From contig JALNXF010000002.1 in assembly GCA_023230505.1 (NCBI GenBank), forward strand, positions 62,001 to 126,000: a stretch of DNA of 64,000 bases. Direction: 5' to 3'. The position numbers and the translations under genes are program-made. Under the pieces are notes generated by a model that saw nothing but the letters and a program-made list of their open reading frames with translations, was not told the DNA's origin and did not search any database. Positions within the stretch are counted from its first letter, which is position 1; every line of letters starts with the position of its first letter. This DNA comes from Candidatus Altimarinota bacterium. GTDB taxonomy: Bacteria > Patescibacteriota > Gracilibacteria > BD1-5 > UBA2023. Below are positions 1-12,016 of the stretch, in pieces.

Positions 1-2220
1 TGATATGTAGACAATGGCGAGGGTTGATATTGATGACATTGAATAACAGAAGTTGATTTTTGATGAAAATGTAGGATATATGATTCAACCCCGTCAAAAC
101 AAGCACCCGAAGAAGAAAAAGAACCAGACTTAATTGAAAGCACTATTGAAAGAATTAAGGAAATTATATGAGATAGTATGATTTCTCTAAAAAATAATCT
201 TAAAAAGGTTAATGTTAGATTAATTGTTGAAGAACTAGAGAAAAGATTTTCTATTTTGCTTGCCAGAAGAGTGCTTGCGAAAAAAGAACAAATTGAGATT
301 TATATCGCCCGAAAAAATAATTGAAATTATTTAAATGTAATTAACTATGATTTCATGATGTTGCCAAATCCTATAGAGATGAGCAAAACCCTAAGAGTAG
401 AGGATTATTACAAATTTTTAAAAAGATATTTAGTTATACTAAATAAAATTGAGGCAAAATTATTTTCGGGCAATCTACCATCAAATGATATCTACAAAGA
501 AAGACTTGAAAAAAAGAAATTTAGGATTGCCACTCTAAAAAGAGTATCTGATATATTATGAATTGAGATTAGTTATTCTAATTTTATGGAAACATATTTT
601 GAAAATAAGAAAGATATAGATGTTAATAAAAAGGTTATTTTTATTTCAATTTTATCAAAAATATTAGTTAAAAAATGAATTCCCTTTGAACCTGCAAGAC
701 TCCAATTAAAAGATTTTATGAAAAAATTTGAATCACTATGACTAGAAAATTCATATGATTTATTTATAGATTTTGAGGAGTTTGAGAATTCTACTTTTGA
801 GGAAAGTATATACCTGCCATTACAACCTTATCCAGAAACCGACTTTAATAATATTACAATAATTGAATCAGGCATTAGACTTATTGATACAAAAAATCAG
901 GTCAAAAATGAGAGAATAAATGAAGCGGTAAAAAATGCTTTAGGTACTTTATATAAATACTATGAAAATAACTCAAAATTTAATAAATCTGATAAGATTA
1001 ATAAGGAAAATTTTCTGCTTTTATTAAAAAATACTATAAATGAAATATCATCTATAAAATCTCTATTTCATAATTTTGCAGTAAATATAATTGAATATGT
1101 TTCTGAAAAAAAATATGAAATGTGCTCTTTAAGTATTTCAGATACAGATTATTCTCCTGTATTAAAGCTATTAATTTTAACTGATATTTGATATAAAATA
1201 ATAAATTGATATTTTAAATTTCCAACAATTATTGATGATAATTCTATGCTAGAAAATAATTACAATCTTCACTGTAATAATGCTAATAATTCTGATTATA
1301 TAAAATATATAACTAAATATATAAATGCTTTTTGAGAAGATGAATTTATAAATAATATATATCTACTTCTTTCTACTTGAATTTGAATAACTAAATTTGA
1401 CACTTATTTAAGTCAAAAAAGTTTTATATCAAACCCACATAATCTTCTTTTTACCCTAAGAATTATAATTAATGATTTAAAAAATATTGAGACAAAAATA
1501 GATTTTTATGTAGACAGAGGCAAGGACGGTGAAGGTTTTAATTGGTTTGAGGATCAATTATCACAAGCCAAAGAGTCACAAAAACAATTTTTAAAACTTA
1601 AAATAGAAATAAAAACACTGTTAATTAATTATTTTAAAGATAATCTTGAAATTATTTCAGAGACATATAAGTTATTATGAATAGAATCAGAAGAAGACAG
1701 GGATAATTTCATTATATCATTGAATAATTTAGTAAAAAGTTGAATAACGGATATTGAGAAATATACAGCTATTATTAATTCATTTTTAGATTACGATATA
1801 AAAACAAAATCTTATATGTGACCTTCTGGATTTCAAACCACTTGAATGAGACAAGACTATAGTTTATTATATGAAGATCCAATTCTTTCTAGACAAAATA
1901 TTGTTTCAATTTTTAGCTCAATTCCTTGAGAGGTTCTTATAAAATTATGAAAAAAATATATTGCAGATGAGAAATTAGCCGAGAAATTATTAAAGAAAGC
2001 ATATAATAATCCAGAAACCCCAATGGAAGATACTAGATCTGAGAACAATTTAGAAAAGAAAATTAAAAATTATTCTATAATATTATCCGCTTTAAAAAGA
2101 GCTAAATTCAAAAGTAATTTTGATTCTATTATTTCAAAAAATGTTATATATAAGCTCGAAGAGAAAATACAAGAAATTAAAAGACAACAATTATATAGAG
2201 ATTATCCATCCTATAGATAA
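1..2220 (+). CDS. Large hypothetical protein, 5' end outside window
   Basis: The frame is open from the first base of the window to TAA at 2218-2220 if UGA is read as glycine, giving at least 739 residues. More than a dozen in-frame TGA codons are present. I do not recognise a family. The first residues seen are glycine-rich, followed by an acidic/lysine-rich stretch. The rest is Asn/Lys/Ile-rich and looks mostly helical, with a charged, coiled-coil-like C-terminus ending in a Tyr-Arg tail. No clear membrane segment or catalytic motif is visible. The true start lies upstream of the window. It converges with comM, leaving only about 11 bases between the two stops. That the gene is real is supported by the long open frame under code 25; its function is unknown. 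Confidence 0.75.
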
Positions 2221-2231
2221 ATGTAATTAAA

Positions 2232-3749
2232 TTACTTCTTTCTATAACTTAAGGCCTCCGCTAAATGTGGGATTTTGATTGTATCGCTTCATTCAAGGTC
2301 AGCTATGGTTTGGGCGAGTTTTAGGATTCTAAAGTATGCTCTTGTGGATAAATCTAGTTTTTGGACTGAATTTTTGATAAATTTATCTTCTTCAACTCAT
2401 ATTTTACAGAATTTTTCAATTTCCTTATTACTCATTTCACTATTGTAGGTTTTTCCAGTTCCAGTAAATCTAGCAAGCTGTATTTTACGGGCTCTTTCTA
2501 TAATTTCTTTCATATCTTTGCTTGAGGTTTTTTTCGCTTTTTGTGTGTCAAAATCTTCTATTTTCACTCTTGGAACATTTATGAAAATATCCATTCTATC
2601 TAATATTGGACCTGAGAGCTTACTTCTGTATTTTTCCACTTGAGATTGAGAGCAAATACAAGGTTTTTCTTTATCTCATAAAAATCCGCAAGGACAAGGA
2701 TTTAGCGCTCAAATAAGCGTAAATTTGGCTGGATATTTGTAAGAAGCGTTTATTCTATTTATTGTAATTTCTCCGTCTTCAATTGGCTGGCGAAGAGTTT
2801 CAATTAATTTATTATCAAATTCTAGAAATTCATCCAAAAATAGAACTCATTTATGGGAAAGACTAATTTCACCAGGGCGAGAATCTCTTCATCCACCTAC
2901 AATACTTATGATACTTGCTGTGTGATGAACTTTTCTGAAAGGTCTGCGAAAAATTAGAGGTTTTTCTTTTGTGAGAAGTCCGGCAATAGAGTATATTTTT
3001 GAGACTTCAATTACTTCATCGATACTCATTTCTGGCAATATTGATGCAAAAGCCTTGGCAAGCATTGTTTTCCCAGATCCTGGAGGTCATTCCATAAGTA
3101 GATTGTGTCCTCAGGCTCCAGCAATAAGTAGAGTGCGTTTTGCTTGTTCTTGTCAGATAATTTGAGCAAAATCAACTTCAAATTTATCAATAGATAAAAA
3201 ATCCTTTATATTAATTTTTGGTGCTATAGGAGCTTCTACGGTCTCATTTAAAATATCTACAATTTCGGTTAAATTATTTACAGCGACAATATTAATTCCA
3301 GGAATTAAACTCGCCTCTTCTCTATTTTCCTCTGGAACAAATATATATTTATAATTATTTTCTTTGGCAAAAATTACTGACGGCAAAATTGAACTAATTC
3401 ATCTTAATTTTCCATCAAGAGCTAATTCTCATAAAAAAATTGATTTATTTAAAAAATCGTCACTAAATTCAAAATCTTTAGCGAGTATTCAAATAGCAAT
3501 AGCAAGGTCAAAACTCGGTCATCTTTTTCTAATGTCAGCTGGCGCGAGATTAACTGTAATTCTTGTAGTTGGAAAACTATATCCTGAATTTTTAACTGCA
3601 GTTCTCACTCTTTCTTTACTTTCTTGGATTGAAGTATCCGCAAGTCATACGATTGTGAAGCTTGTAACTCAATATGATACATCCACTTCTACCTCGATTT
3701 TCGTTCACTCAAGTCAGTTTATTGAAACGGAATTTATTTTTGATACCAT
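2232..3749 (-). CDS. comM: ComM/YifB family Mg-chelatase-like AAA+ ATPase
   Basis: A 505-residue protein of usual ComM length. In the known family this is a hexameric helicase that promotes branch migration during natural transformation. The N-terminus reads [15 protein letters not shown], typical of the family. The Walker A segment [11 protein letters not shown] lies near residue 220, and its first Gly is a TGA codon. The C-terminal Mg-chelatase domain ends with the characteristic [20 protein letters not shown] block before SYRKK. The ATG at 3747-3749 begins directly with the family N-terminus. Gly-UGA occurs throughout. A natural-transformation function would fit the imported cassettes elsewhere in the window, but that is inference. 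Confidence 0.95.
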
Positions 3750-3854
3750 ATTTTGGCAGATAAAAAATAATTAGTTTATATCCAAAGTATATATGTTTTT
3801 ATTTTTTGTCAAATTTAATATTTTTTGATTATCTCCCTCTTTATTTTTTATATT

Positions 3855-3942
3855 TGGCGGAGAGAGGGAGATTCGAACTCCCGGTGGGTTGCCCCACACA
3901 CCCTTTCCAAGGGTGCGCACTAGGCCACTATGCGACCTCTCC
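3855..3942 (-). tRNA. tRNA-Ser(GGA)
   Basis: On the minus strand this 88-nt segment folds as a class II tRNA. The acceptor strands GGAGAGG and TCTCTCC pair, with one G-U at the base. The D arm contains TAGTGGCCTAG. The anticodon loop CTTGGAAA carries GGA in a 5-bp stem CACCC/GGGTG. A long variable arm follows, as expected for serine, and the T arm contains GTTCGAATC. The 3' CCA is encoded (complement of 3855-3857) after discriminator G. GGA reads the UCU/UCC serine codons. I found no other tRNA, and in particular no tRNA-Gly(UCA), in the window. Confidence 0.95.
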
Positions 3943-4038
3943 AAGGATATTTTCTTTCTTTTTTACAGAAACAAAAATCTTTTTGATTTTATGGAAAATT
4001 CATATAATGCAAATTATTATAAATTTTATTATACTTTT

Positions 4039-4308
4039 ATGAATACTTTACAAAAAATTCAAGTTGTAAATATTAAATGTTGAGGTTGTGCAAATACAGT
4101 TACTAAAACACTAGAATCTATGTGAGCTACAGATATTATGATTGACATTCCGACTTGAACTATAAAATATAGTTTTAATTGAGATAGAAATATTGTAGTT
4201 GAAAAACTTTGTTCTCTTGGTTATCCAGAAGTTTGATCTGAGGCTACAAAAAGTTTTATGAGAAAGGCAATAAGTTATACATCTTGTGCAATTTGAAAAA
4301 TTAAATAA
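4039..4308 (+). CDS. Heavy-metal-associated (HMA) domain protein
   Basis: An 89-residue protein with the fold signature of CopZ-like metal chaperones and of the N-terminal modules of P-type ATPases. The metal-binding loop is NIKCGGCANTV, a CxxC pair in which the first spacer Gly is encoded by TGA. The rest follows the usual beta-alpha-beta-beta-alpha-beta pattern, ending VEKLCSLGYPEV. A short tail of about 25 residues contains one extra cysteine. It is followed after two bases by holA, so the two may be co-transcribed, although no functional link is known. The probable ligand is Cu(I) or another soft metal, by family. Confidence 0.85.
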
Positions 4309-4310
4309 TT

Positions 4311-5279
4311 ATGAAAAAAACAAATATTATATTTTTTACATGAGAAAATTTAGTTTTCTTAAATAAGGATCTGGATAAATGGATTTCTCTTTTTAATGAA
4401 AAACATTGAGATTTTAATATTTCAAGATTTTCTCTGGATAATATTTCTAAAATAAATATTTGAGCCGAACTAACTACAATGCCATTTTTAGGTTCTCATA
4501 GATTAATAATTCTTGAGGGTTTTCCAAGTAAAGCTCAAGAAAAAGCTGAAGAACAAGAAAATAAAAATTTTGATGAAATTATTTTAGAAAATTTGGAGAA
4601 AATCCCAGAAAATAACATAGTCGTGTTTGTCGAAAGTACACCAGATAAGAGAAAATCTCTTTATAAGAAATTACTTGAAATCGCTCAAATAAAGGAATAC
4701 AATAATATTGAGTGAGAAAAACTTAGAAATTATATAAGAACAAGACTTATAAATATTGATAGTAATGCAATTTCAAAATTAATAACTTACAAAAATTCAT
4801 CCCTAAATAAAATAGAACTAGAAATTGATAAACTTCATTTATTTAAAATGAATTGAAGAATTACTGATGAAGACATAACTAATTACGTAATCCCAGAAAT
4901 AGAAATATCAATTTTTGAACTTACCGATGCCATTGCTGAACAAAATACAATGAAGTGAATTTCATCACTTAAAACCATTCTTGATAGTAATAGTGTTTTT
5001 CAAGTTTTTTCGGTTATAATGTCTAATTTAAGGAATTTCTTGTATATCAACTATTTACTTGAGAAGTGATTTAAAAAAGATGAAATAGTAAGCACTTTAA
5101 AAATTCATCCTTTTCTCGTAGATAAGACAAGAAACGTTAAAAATATAAATAATTTAAAGGTTCTTTTCAAGAATTTAGTTAAAATAGACAAGCAATCAAA
5201 AACAGGAGAATTGATTTGAGATTGAGAAAATGCCCTGAGACTTGCACTTGAAAAAGAAATTTTAAATTTGAAAAAATAA
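4311..5279 (+). CDS. holA: DNA polymerase III delta subunit
   Basis: A 322-residue protein matching the clamp-loader delta subunit in length and domain order. The N-terminal AAA-like region begins MKKTNIIFFTGENLVFLN and includes the conserved phrase FLGSHRLIILEGF. A middle segment has the Val/Phe-rich core with VVFVESTPDKRKSLYKKL, then helical linker and collar-type domain ending RLALEKEILNLKK. Delta opens the beta clamp as part of the gamma complex. Sequence conservation is low, as usual for HolA, so the call rests on this pattern and length. It follows the HMA gene with a 2-base gap. Confidence 0.8.
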
Positions 5280-5324
5280 AAAAATAAATAAAATGACGAA
5301 GTTTATTAATAATTAATTATATTT

Positions 5325-6422
5325 ATGGTTGCTAAAAAAGTTACAGGAGATACAAAAAAGAAAGTTGCTCCGAAGAAAAAAGTAGTTGTAAAAAAAGTTG
5401 CTCCGAAGAAAGTTATTTCTAATGTTGCACAAGAAATAGAAAATCCAAAGACAGAAACAGTTATGGAGAAAAAAATAAAATTTAATAAAGTTTATGTTAT
5501 TTTTGGAGTTGCTTTATTGATATTAATTGTAGTTTTTTATCTACTTTGAAATTGAAATAAATCAAAAAATGTAGAAATTTCACCAACTTCAAATTCACTA
5601 AATTTAAATCAAAATAATTCTACTACAACTTCTACTCCAGTTTGAGATACGGTTCAAAACTGAAATACTGTTAAAGTTGATTATGTTTGACGTCTTGAAG
5701 ATGGAACAATTTTTGATTCTTCAATTGAAGAATTTGCGAAAAAAATGAAAAATTATGATCCTGCTTCTGGTAGAAAATACGAACCACTTGAATTCCAAGT
5801 TTGAGCTTGAAATATGATAAAATGATTTGATACAGGTGTTGTTTGAATGAAATTATGAGAAAAAAAGACTTTAACTATAGCTCCTGCTGACGCTTACTGA
5901 GAAAAAACTATTATTCAAGAAGTTCCACTTTCTAACTTACAAGATATTATTACTCAAGAAGTAGAAAAGAAAAACTTTGAGGATAAAATAACTCAAGAAG
6001 TGCCAGTTGAAATGTTAGGTGAAAAATGAAAAAATTTAAAAGTATGAGAAGAAATAGATATAAGCTGAGTTAAATGAACAGTTAAAAGTCTTAATTGAAC
6101 TGGAGTAACACTTGAAATAGTTAATGACCAAAATCCATTTTATGGTAAAAAATTAGTTGTGGGATTAGAATGAGAATATCAAGGGAATAAGCTAACTATT
6201 AAAAAAATTGATGACACAAATGTAACTCTAGAAATCCAAAATAAACAAAATCCATTTTATGGTAAAAAATTAATTGTATGACTTGAGTGAACTCTGCCAA
6301 ACTGACAAAAAGTAAAAATTACTGAAATTAGCTCTGAGAGTGTAAAAGTTGAAATGAATAATCCTCATGAACTAGCTGGAAAGACATTGATTTTTGATGT
6401 TGAAATCAAAGAAATTAAATAA
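5325..6422 (+). CDS. Membrane-anchored FKBP-type peptidyl-prolyl isomerase (SlyD-like)
   Basis: 365 residues. The first ~50 form a Lys/Ala/Pro/Val-rich cytoplasmic tail with repeated APKK units. A single membrane segment follows near residues 55-74 (VYVIFGVALLILIVVFYLL), then a Ser/Thr/Asn-rich linker. The FKBP core reads VKVDYVGRLEDGTIFDSS with VGAGNMIKGFDTGVVGMKLGEKKTL and APADAYGEK, the usual SlyD/FKBP motifs. The C-terminal part contains two similar units, each with NPFYGKKL(V/I)VGLEG, which look like duplicated insert-in-flap or C-terminal beta modules. Its predicted role is folding of exported proteins outside the membrane. Many of the glycines in the core are UGA. Confidence 0.88.
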
Positions 6423-6427
6423 TTAAA

Positions 6428-7075
6428 ATGAAAATTCATATCCTTACTCTTTTCCCAGAATCTTTTGAAAGTTATTTCAAATCAAGTATTATTAAAATTG
6501 CGATAGATAAGGGATTATTCAAGCCTTTGTTCTATAATATCTGTGATTTTTCTGTTAAAAATACAAGAAGAGTTGATTCGAGACCTTATTGATGATGAGC
6601 CTGAACTCTAATTTCGATAGAGCCATTATATAAAGCTATTTCTCATATTGAAAATATGTATTGAAAGCTTAAAAAAATCTATCTAACTCCCGGCGGAAAA
6701 ATTCTAAATCAGGCAAAATTAGAAAAATTTGCAAAAAGTGAAAAAGATATTATATTGATTTGCGGTCATTATGAATGAATTGATGAGAGAATAAAAGAAA
6801 TTTTTGAGATTGAAGAAATTTCAATTTGAAAATATGTTTTGACTAGTTGAGAATTAGCTTCTATGGTATTTATAGATTGAATTATTAGACTCTTGCCTTG
6901 AGTAATAAATGATAAATCACTCGCTGAAGAGTCATATAGTCCAAGTCTAAAAGGCAAAAAAGAATATCCGCAATACACTAGGCCCGAAGAATTTATGTGA
7001 CACAAAGTACCGAGGCAACTTCTTAGTTGAGACCCAAAACTAATCCAAAAATGGAAGGAAAAATTTTATAATTAA
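6428..7075 (+). CDS. trmD: tRNA (guanine-37-N1)-methyltransferase
   Basis: A 215-residue SPOUT methyltransferase that uses S-adenosylmethionine to methylate G37 of tRNAs, preventing frameshifting. Diagnostic segments are MKIHILTLFPESF at the start, RPYGGGAGT, the trefoil-knot region LICGHYEGIDERI, and YVLTSGELASMVFIDG followed by RLLPGV. The C-terminal YTRPEEF is also typical. It is slightly shorter than the usual ~240 residues, with a trimmed C-terminal domain. It lies five bases after the FKBP gene. Several motif glycines are UGA. Confidence 0.96.
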
Positions 7076-7085
7076 ATAATTTTTT

Positions 7086-7685
7086 ATGAATTATATAAAT
7101 GATACAATTGATGGTTTTATTTGATTTTACAATTTAATTATCTCAAGCATAACATTAGATTGAATTATTAAATTTGCAATTTTGTATTTTTTTATAATCT
7201 GGTGAGCTTTTATAATTTGGGTTGTAAAAGATATTACAAATAGAACTACAAATATTTTAGTACAAGTTTTATCAATTTTAATTGTAATTTTATTCACTCC
7301 AATATTTGGATTGCCAATCTACTTATTAATAAGACCTAGAACTACAATTTTTGAGAAATATTATGAAGAGGAGACTCAGCTAGAAAGCGAGGAAAATGAG
7401 GAAATAGAAGAAAAAATTGAAAAAAAAGAAATTTTAAAATGTCCACATTGTAGTAAACACATAGAAGATGATTTCTTATTTTGTCCATACTGTAAAGAAA
7501 AACTAACAAAAAAATGTGAAAAATGTAATAAAGAAATTAAAATTTATTGGAGTAACTGTCCATATTGTGGAGAAAAGGAAACTAAAAAAACAGAACCCAA
7601 GAAGGTAGAGAAAATAGAATGAAAAGAAAAAATTAAAGTAAAGATTGAAAAAATTGATAAGAATGAAATTAAAGAAGAAAAATAA
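7086..7685 (+). CDS. Membrane protein with cytoplasmic double zinc ribbon
   Basis: 199 residues. Two hydrophobic helices occupy roughly residues 10-75, then an acidic Glu-rich linker. Two treble-clef/zinc-ribbon units follow: LKCPHCSKHIEDDFLFCPYC and KKCEKCNKEIKIYWSNCPYC, each with paired CxxC motifs. The tail is Lys/Glu-rich. Double zinc ribbons of this type (DZANK-like) occur in many small bacterial membrane proteins of unknown role. It lies between trmD and infB on the same strand. I cannot assign a function. Confidence 0.75.
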
Positions 7686-7807
7686 AGTAATAATATTTAC
7701 CACATTTGACTTTTTTCTAAAAACCATATACTTAAATTTATCAAAAGTAAGCAAAAGTAAAAAGAAAGACTCTTTTTACATTTTTAATTATAATATAATT
7801 TTTTTTA

Positions 7808-10216
7808 ATGACAGGTAAAGACCAAAATATAGATGATTATTACTCTCAAATTCAAGTAGAATCTGGAAGTGATACTGATAGTAAAAAGCCAGTTTTAAAG
7901 CTTAAAATAAAAGCCAAAAAAATTGAGGAAGAAGTTGTTTCTAAGGAAGTAGAGACAGTTATTATCGAAGATAAAAAAGAAGAAAAACAGTTTAAAGCAA
8001 AAACACCTACAAATGTAATTTCATTTGAACCTAGAAAAGAAATAAAACCAGAAGAAAAAAAGGTTTTTCATTCTAATTTCCAAAAACCAAGACCAGAATT
8101 TAATAGGCCAACTTGAGATAGACCATTTTTTAAAAGACCTGAAAATCAAGAAAATAAACAAACTAAATCATGAGAAACTAATAAAAATAAGCCAGACTTT
8201 CAAACTCCTTTGAGTAGTCCAAAATTTACTCCTCAAAAAAAGGAATTTGGTTTTAATAAAAAGCCAGGATGAGGAAAACCTTTTGGTAGCCAAGATGATT
8301 ATTTATCTAGAAAATTTTGACAAAAAAGATGATTAAAAACAAGATGATTTGTAGAAGATGATGGTTCTTTTAGAAGATCTAAAAAATCAAAAGAATGAAA
8401 AAAAGAAAAAAATGTAGAAGAAATCAAACAAATATTAGTGGATAGAACAGGGCAAAATATTCCAATTTGAGATTTTTTAACAGTAAAAGAATTTTCAGAC
8501 AAAATCTGAGTGCCAATTTCAAAATTAATTCAAGAATTCTTGAAAAACTGAATGATGGTAAATTTAAATTCAAAAATAGATTTTGATACTTGTTTTATTA
8601 TTGCTGAAACTTTTGGAATTAAGGTTATAAAAGATAAAGATCAGGAAGTTTCTATGGCAAGTATTTTAAAATGAAATATTTCTGATTTAACAAAAAACGA
8701 AGATACTGATAAATTAAAAGAAAGACCGCCAATAATAAGTATCATGTGACATGTAGATCATGGTAAGACTTCAATATTAGATTATATTCGTAAAACAGCA
8801 GTAGCCTCCGATGAAGCCGGATGAATTACACAAAAAATTTGAGCATACCAAATTGAAAAAGAAGGTAAAAAAATAACATTTCTAGATACTCCAGGTCATG
8901 AGGCTTTCTCTATAATGAGAGCAAGATGAGCTAAATTAACAGATATTGCGATTATAGTAGTCGCGGGAGATGAATGAATTAAACCACAAACAATAGAATC
9001 AATAAATCATGCGAAAGAAGCAGGAGTTCCAATAATAGTTGCTGTTAATAAAATGGATAAAGCTTGAGCGAATTTAGATCTTGTAAAATGACAATTAGCA
9101 GAAAATTGACTACAACCAGAAGATTGGTGATGAAATACCGTTGTAGTTCCAGTTTCAGCTCATACTGGACTTTGAATTGACACACTTCTTGATATGATAA
9201 TTTTAACTACTGAAATACAGGAACTTAAAGCAAATCCAGACAGATCTGCAATTTGAACAATAATAGAATCACATCTTGATGCGAAATTATGACCTTTAGC
9301 AACTGTTTTAGTAAATGCTTGAACATTGAATAAATGAGATTTTATAACCTGTGCGGGGGCTTTTTGAAGAGTAAAATTCCTAAAAGATTTTAAATGAAAA
9401 AATATTGAAGCAGCAGGTCCATCTACTCCAGTACTACTATCATGATTAAGTAGTGTAGTCGAAGGTTGAGATATTTTACAAGTTACTCAAGACGCACTTA
9501 CAGCAAGACAAAAAACTAGTGAATATAATATAGCAAAATCATCAAAAAGTATTAATAAATTTGAACAAGCCTCTCTTGAAATGCTTCTAAATAGAATTAA
9601 AACATGAAATCTAAAACAATTAAAAATTGTATTAAAAGCTGACTCAAATTGAAGTCTTGAAGCAATGAAAGAGGCGTTATTTAAGTTAAATACTGCCGAA
9701 ACTCAAATTCAGTTAATTCATAGTTGAGTTTGAGATATTAACGATAGTGATGTATTAATGGCTTGAACTAGCCAGGCAATTTTGGTTTGATTTAATGTAG
9801 GATATGTATGACAAGCTAAAAATATTTTAGCTAATTCAAAAATTGAAGTAATTAATAAAAAGGTAATTTATCATATTTTAGAAAAAATTGAACTTATTAT
9901 TACTTGAATGATAGATATAAAACATGATGATCTTGAACTTTGAGAAGCAAAAGTTAAACAAATTTTTTATACAGGAAAAGATAAACTTGTATTATGACTT
10001 GAAGTTTTAACTTGAAAAATAGAAAATAGAGCTAAATTAAGAATAATCAGAGATGGTAAAAAAATATGAAATTGAGAAGTTGCAAGTCTTAAATCTTGAG
10101 TTATGGATACAAACGAAGTTTTGGCTTGAGAAGACTGCTGAATTGCCTTTAAATGAGATTTAAAAGTAGAAGTTTGAGATACTTTAGAAATATTTAAAGT
10201 AGTTCAAAGAAAGTAA
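7808..10216 (+). CDS. infB: Translation initiation factor IF-2
   Basis: 802 residues. A long, charged, low-complexity N-terminal region occupies about residues 1-230, then a short IF2_N-like segment. The GTPase domain shows G1 GHVDHGKTS, G2 GGITQKIGAY, G3 DTPGHEAF, G4 NKMD and G5 SAHTG. Domains II-IV follow, with the IF2-specific LKADSNGSLEAM and HSGVGDINDSDV. It places fMet-tRNA on the 30S subunit. Very many glycines, including both in GHVDHGKT context and in SGVGDI, are UGA, so the gene cannot be translated with the standard code. A promoter-like, AT-rich gap of ~120 bases precedes it. Confidence 0.97.
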
Positions 10217-10284
10217 AATTTGACAATATAGAGTTTTTTTATAAGATAGTCGCACTTTATTTATTTTTAATCAGGGAGAATTTA

Positions 10285-10479
10285 ATGCTTATTTACGCTT
10301 TTAAGAAAAAGACTGAATCAAACGAAAAACTTATACTAAGATATAAGAAAATGTTTTTTCAGACTAGAGTTGCTAACAAACTCAGAAATGAGAGATACAA
10401 TGTTCGTGACATATCTAAAAGAAAAATTAGAGAAAAAGCTATAGTTAGAGAAACATACAGATCTCTAAACAAAAAATAG
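10285..10479 (+). CDS. rpsU: Ribosomal protein S21 (bS21)
   Basis: A 64-residue, very basic protein. It starts MLIYAFKKKTESNEKLILRY and contains RVANKLRNERY, matching the bS21 pattern of a short acidic/hydrophobic start followed by an Arg/Lys-rich helix near the KREYYEKPS region (here ERYNVRDISKRK). bS21 binds near the anti-Shine-Dalgarno end of 16S rRNA. It is one of the few UGA-reading host genes here with a visible Shine-Dalgarno sequence (AGGGAG at ~10275). It has its own promoter-like TTGACA near 10219 and a terminator directly after, so it is probably monocistronic. Confidence 0.8.
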   Translation: MLIYAFKKKTESNEKLILRYKKMFFQTRVANKLRNERYNVRDISKRKIREKAIVRETYRSLNKK

Positions 10480-10492
10480 TTTAACATAGCTT

Positions 10493-10521
10493 TAAAAAAA
10501 TACCCTTAAGGGTATTTTTTA
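10493..10521 (+). terminator. Intrinsic terminator after rpsU
   Basis: The inverted repeat AAAAAATACCC / GGGTATTTTTT is separated by TTAA and followed by a T-rich run. It lies 15 bases after the rpsU stop and can act on either strand. Confidence 0.85.
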
Positions 10522-10541
10522 TTTTAAAACTAACTTACTAT

Positions 10542-10991
10542 ATGATACAATTAATAATAGTTTCAGACTGATTTTCTCATTTTGAGAAAGTAATTAATGA
10601 ATACATAAAGAGATTAAATAAACTCAAAATTATCAAAATAAAAAGCGAAAAAAGCACCGAAAAAGCACGTATAATATCTGAAGAAACTAAGTCTATAAAA
10701 CAAATTCTTGAAAAAGAAAAATGATATAACATTTATCTAGATATTCTATGAGAAAGTCTAAGCTCTCTTGAATTTCATAATACTATTGAAAAATTATTTT
10801 TACATAATCCAAAAATTAATATAATAATTTGAGGGGCTTATTGAGTTGACTACAAAATCTTAAATCCATTAATTAACAAAAAATTATCATTAAGTAAAAT
10901 GACTTTTCCGCATTCAATGAGCTTACTTATAATTTTAGAACAAATTTATAGAATAGAAAATATTAAGAAAAATACCTGATATCATCATTAA
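10542..10991 (+). CDS. rlmH: 23S rRNA (pseudouridine-1915-N3)-methyltransferase
   Basis: 149 residues, normal for RlmH. This SPOUT enzyme methylates pseudouridine 1915 in helix 69 of 23S rRNA. Clear signatures are IIIGGAYGVDYKI, the run LSLSKMTFPHSMSLLIILEQ followed by IYR, and the invariant C-terminal YHH. The glycines of GGAYG are mostly UGA or GGG. The next gene begins one base after the stop, suggesting translational coupling. Confidence 0.96.
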
Positions 10992-10992
10992 T

Positions 10993-11676
10993 ATGAAACA
11001 AATTTTTGAAAATAAAATAATAACAGTAGGCGAAAACCATTTTGACAATAAGTTTTTGTTTTATTTACCTGCTAATTTAAGCTGTGATTTTGAAGTTGAT
11101 ATGGCAGAATTATTACTTCCCTATAAAAACGAGAACTTAGATTTTAAAAAGGATTATAAAATGTGGAATCAGGTTTTCTCACCAAAAGATGAACTAAAAA
11201 TTTTTGAAGAAATTGTAGAAAAAACACTGAAAGAAAATAAAAAAATACATCTTGAAAATATAAGTCTAATTGAAGAAGTTCAAATAATTAGAAATCTCTA
11301 TCTTGATTTAGGTTATTTTAACGAGAGCTTAAATAGATTTGAAATAGATTTTAAAAATGCACCAGTTACAATTGGAGCTAATATTTCAAATTTAATTTAT
11401 AGTTTTAAGGATTATAATAAATTAAAAAGTTCTATTTTTTTCATACCACCGCCTCGTGAGCCAAGACATCAAAAAGCCCTTAAAAATGCCCTGAACTCCT
11501 GAGTAATTTCTACAATTAAAATTTGAGAAGAAAACAAAGAAAAATGACTTGAGTTCTTGAAACAATTAATTTCGGAAGAAAAAATAAATCTCTTAAAACT
11601 CTGAAGAAGTCTTTATTTTAATTATAAAAATATTTGATATGGTCTAGATAAATCCGAAATTATAATTGAGATTTAA
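10993..11676 (+). CDS. Hypothetical protein following rlmH
   Basis: 227 residues, with two UGA glycines clearly in the second half. It begins MKQIFENKIITVGENHFDNK and has a mixed alpha/beta pattern with an IPPPREPRHQ segment near residue 155. I do not recognise a family; no membrane segment or signal peptide is seen. It starts one base after the rlmH stop and ends at a strong bidirectional terminator, so it is likely the last gene of a two-gene unit with rlmH. Standard-code reading would truncate it at residue 169. Confidence 0.7.
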
Positions 11677-11677
11677 A

Positions 11678-11704
11678 AAAAGAAGCCTTAGGCTTCTTTT
11701 TTAA
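11678..11704. terminator. Bidirectional terminator between convergent genes
   Basis: AAAAGAAGCC, TTA, GGCTTCTTTT forms a perfect hairpin with T or A tracts on both sides. It serves the rlmH unit on the plus strand and the sortase unit on the minus strand. The stop codon of the minus-strand gene lies inside the hairpin loop. Confidence 0.85.
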
Positions 11705-11993
11705 GTCCTGCATTTAGAAATGCTTGTTCCATTTCATTTTCAAATTCTTGCTGAATTTCTTTCATAAGAATTAATTCTTTAATTTTGTCTTTATTTCTTA
11801 GAGTTCTATTTTCATCATTTTTTACCAAGAAATATCAATATATATATGGCGTAATCAAATATAAAACCACATAAACAACTAATAAAATAGATAAAATTAT
11901 TAATATATTTAAATCAAAATTTCAAGAAAATAGAGAAAAACTAAATTTATTTAATCTCGTAAAATCATATATAAAATCAAATGTTAATCACAT
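11688..11993 (-). CDS. Small single-pass membrane protein
   Basis: 101 residues. A short N-terminal segment beginning MGLTFDYIF is followed by one strong hydrophobic helix (LNILIILSILLVVYVVLYLI, about residues 30-49). The C-terminal half is charged and helical, with MKEIQQEFENEMEQAFLNAG. The second residue Gly and others are UGA. It lies about 24 bases downstream of the sortase gene on the same strand and may be co-transcribed with it. Function unknown. Confidence 0.7.
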
Positions 11994-12016
11994 AATATTA
12001 TAGATTAGAAAAATAA

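Noticed and set aside
3806..4042. Short open frames across the tRNA-Ser gene
   Set aside because: The sequence folds as a complete tRNA with CCA; a protein reading has no support.
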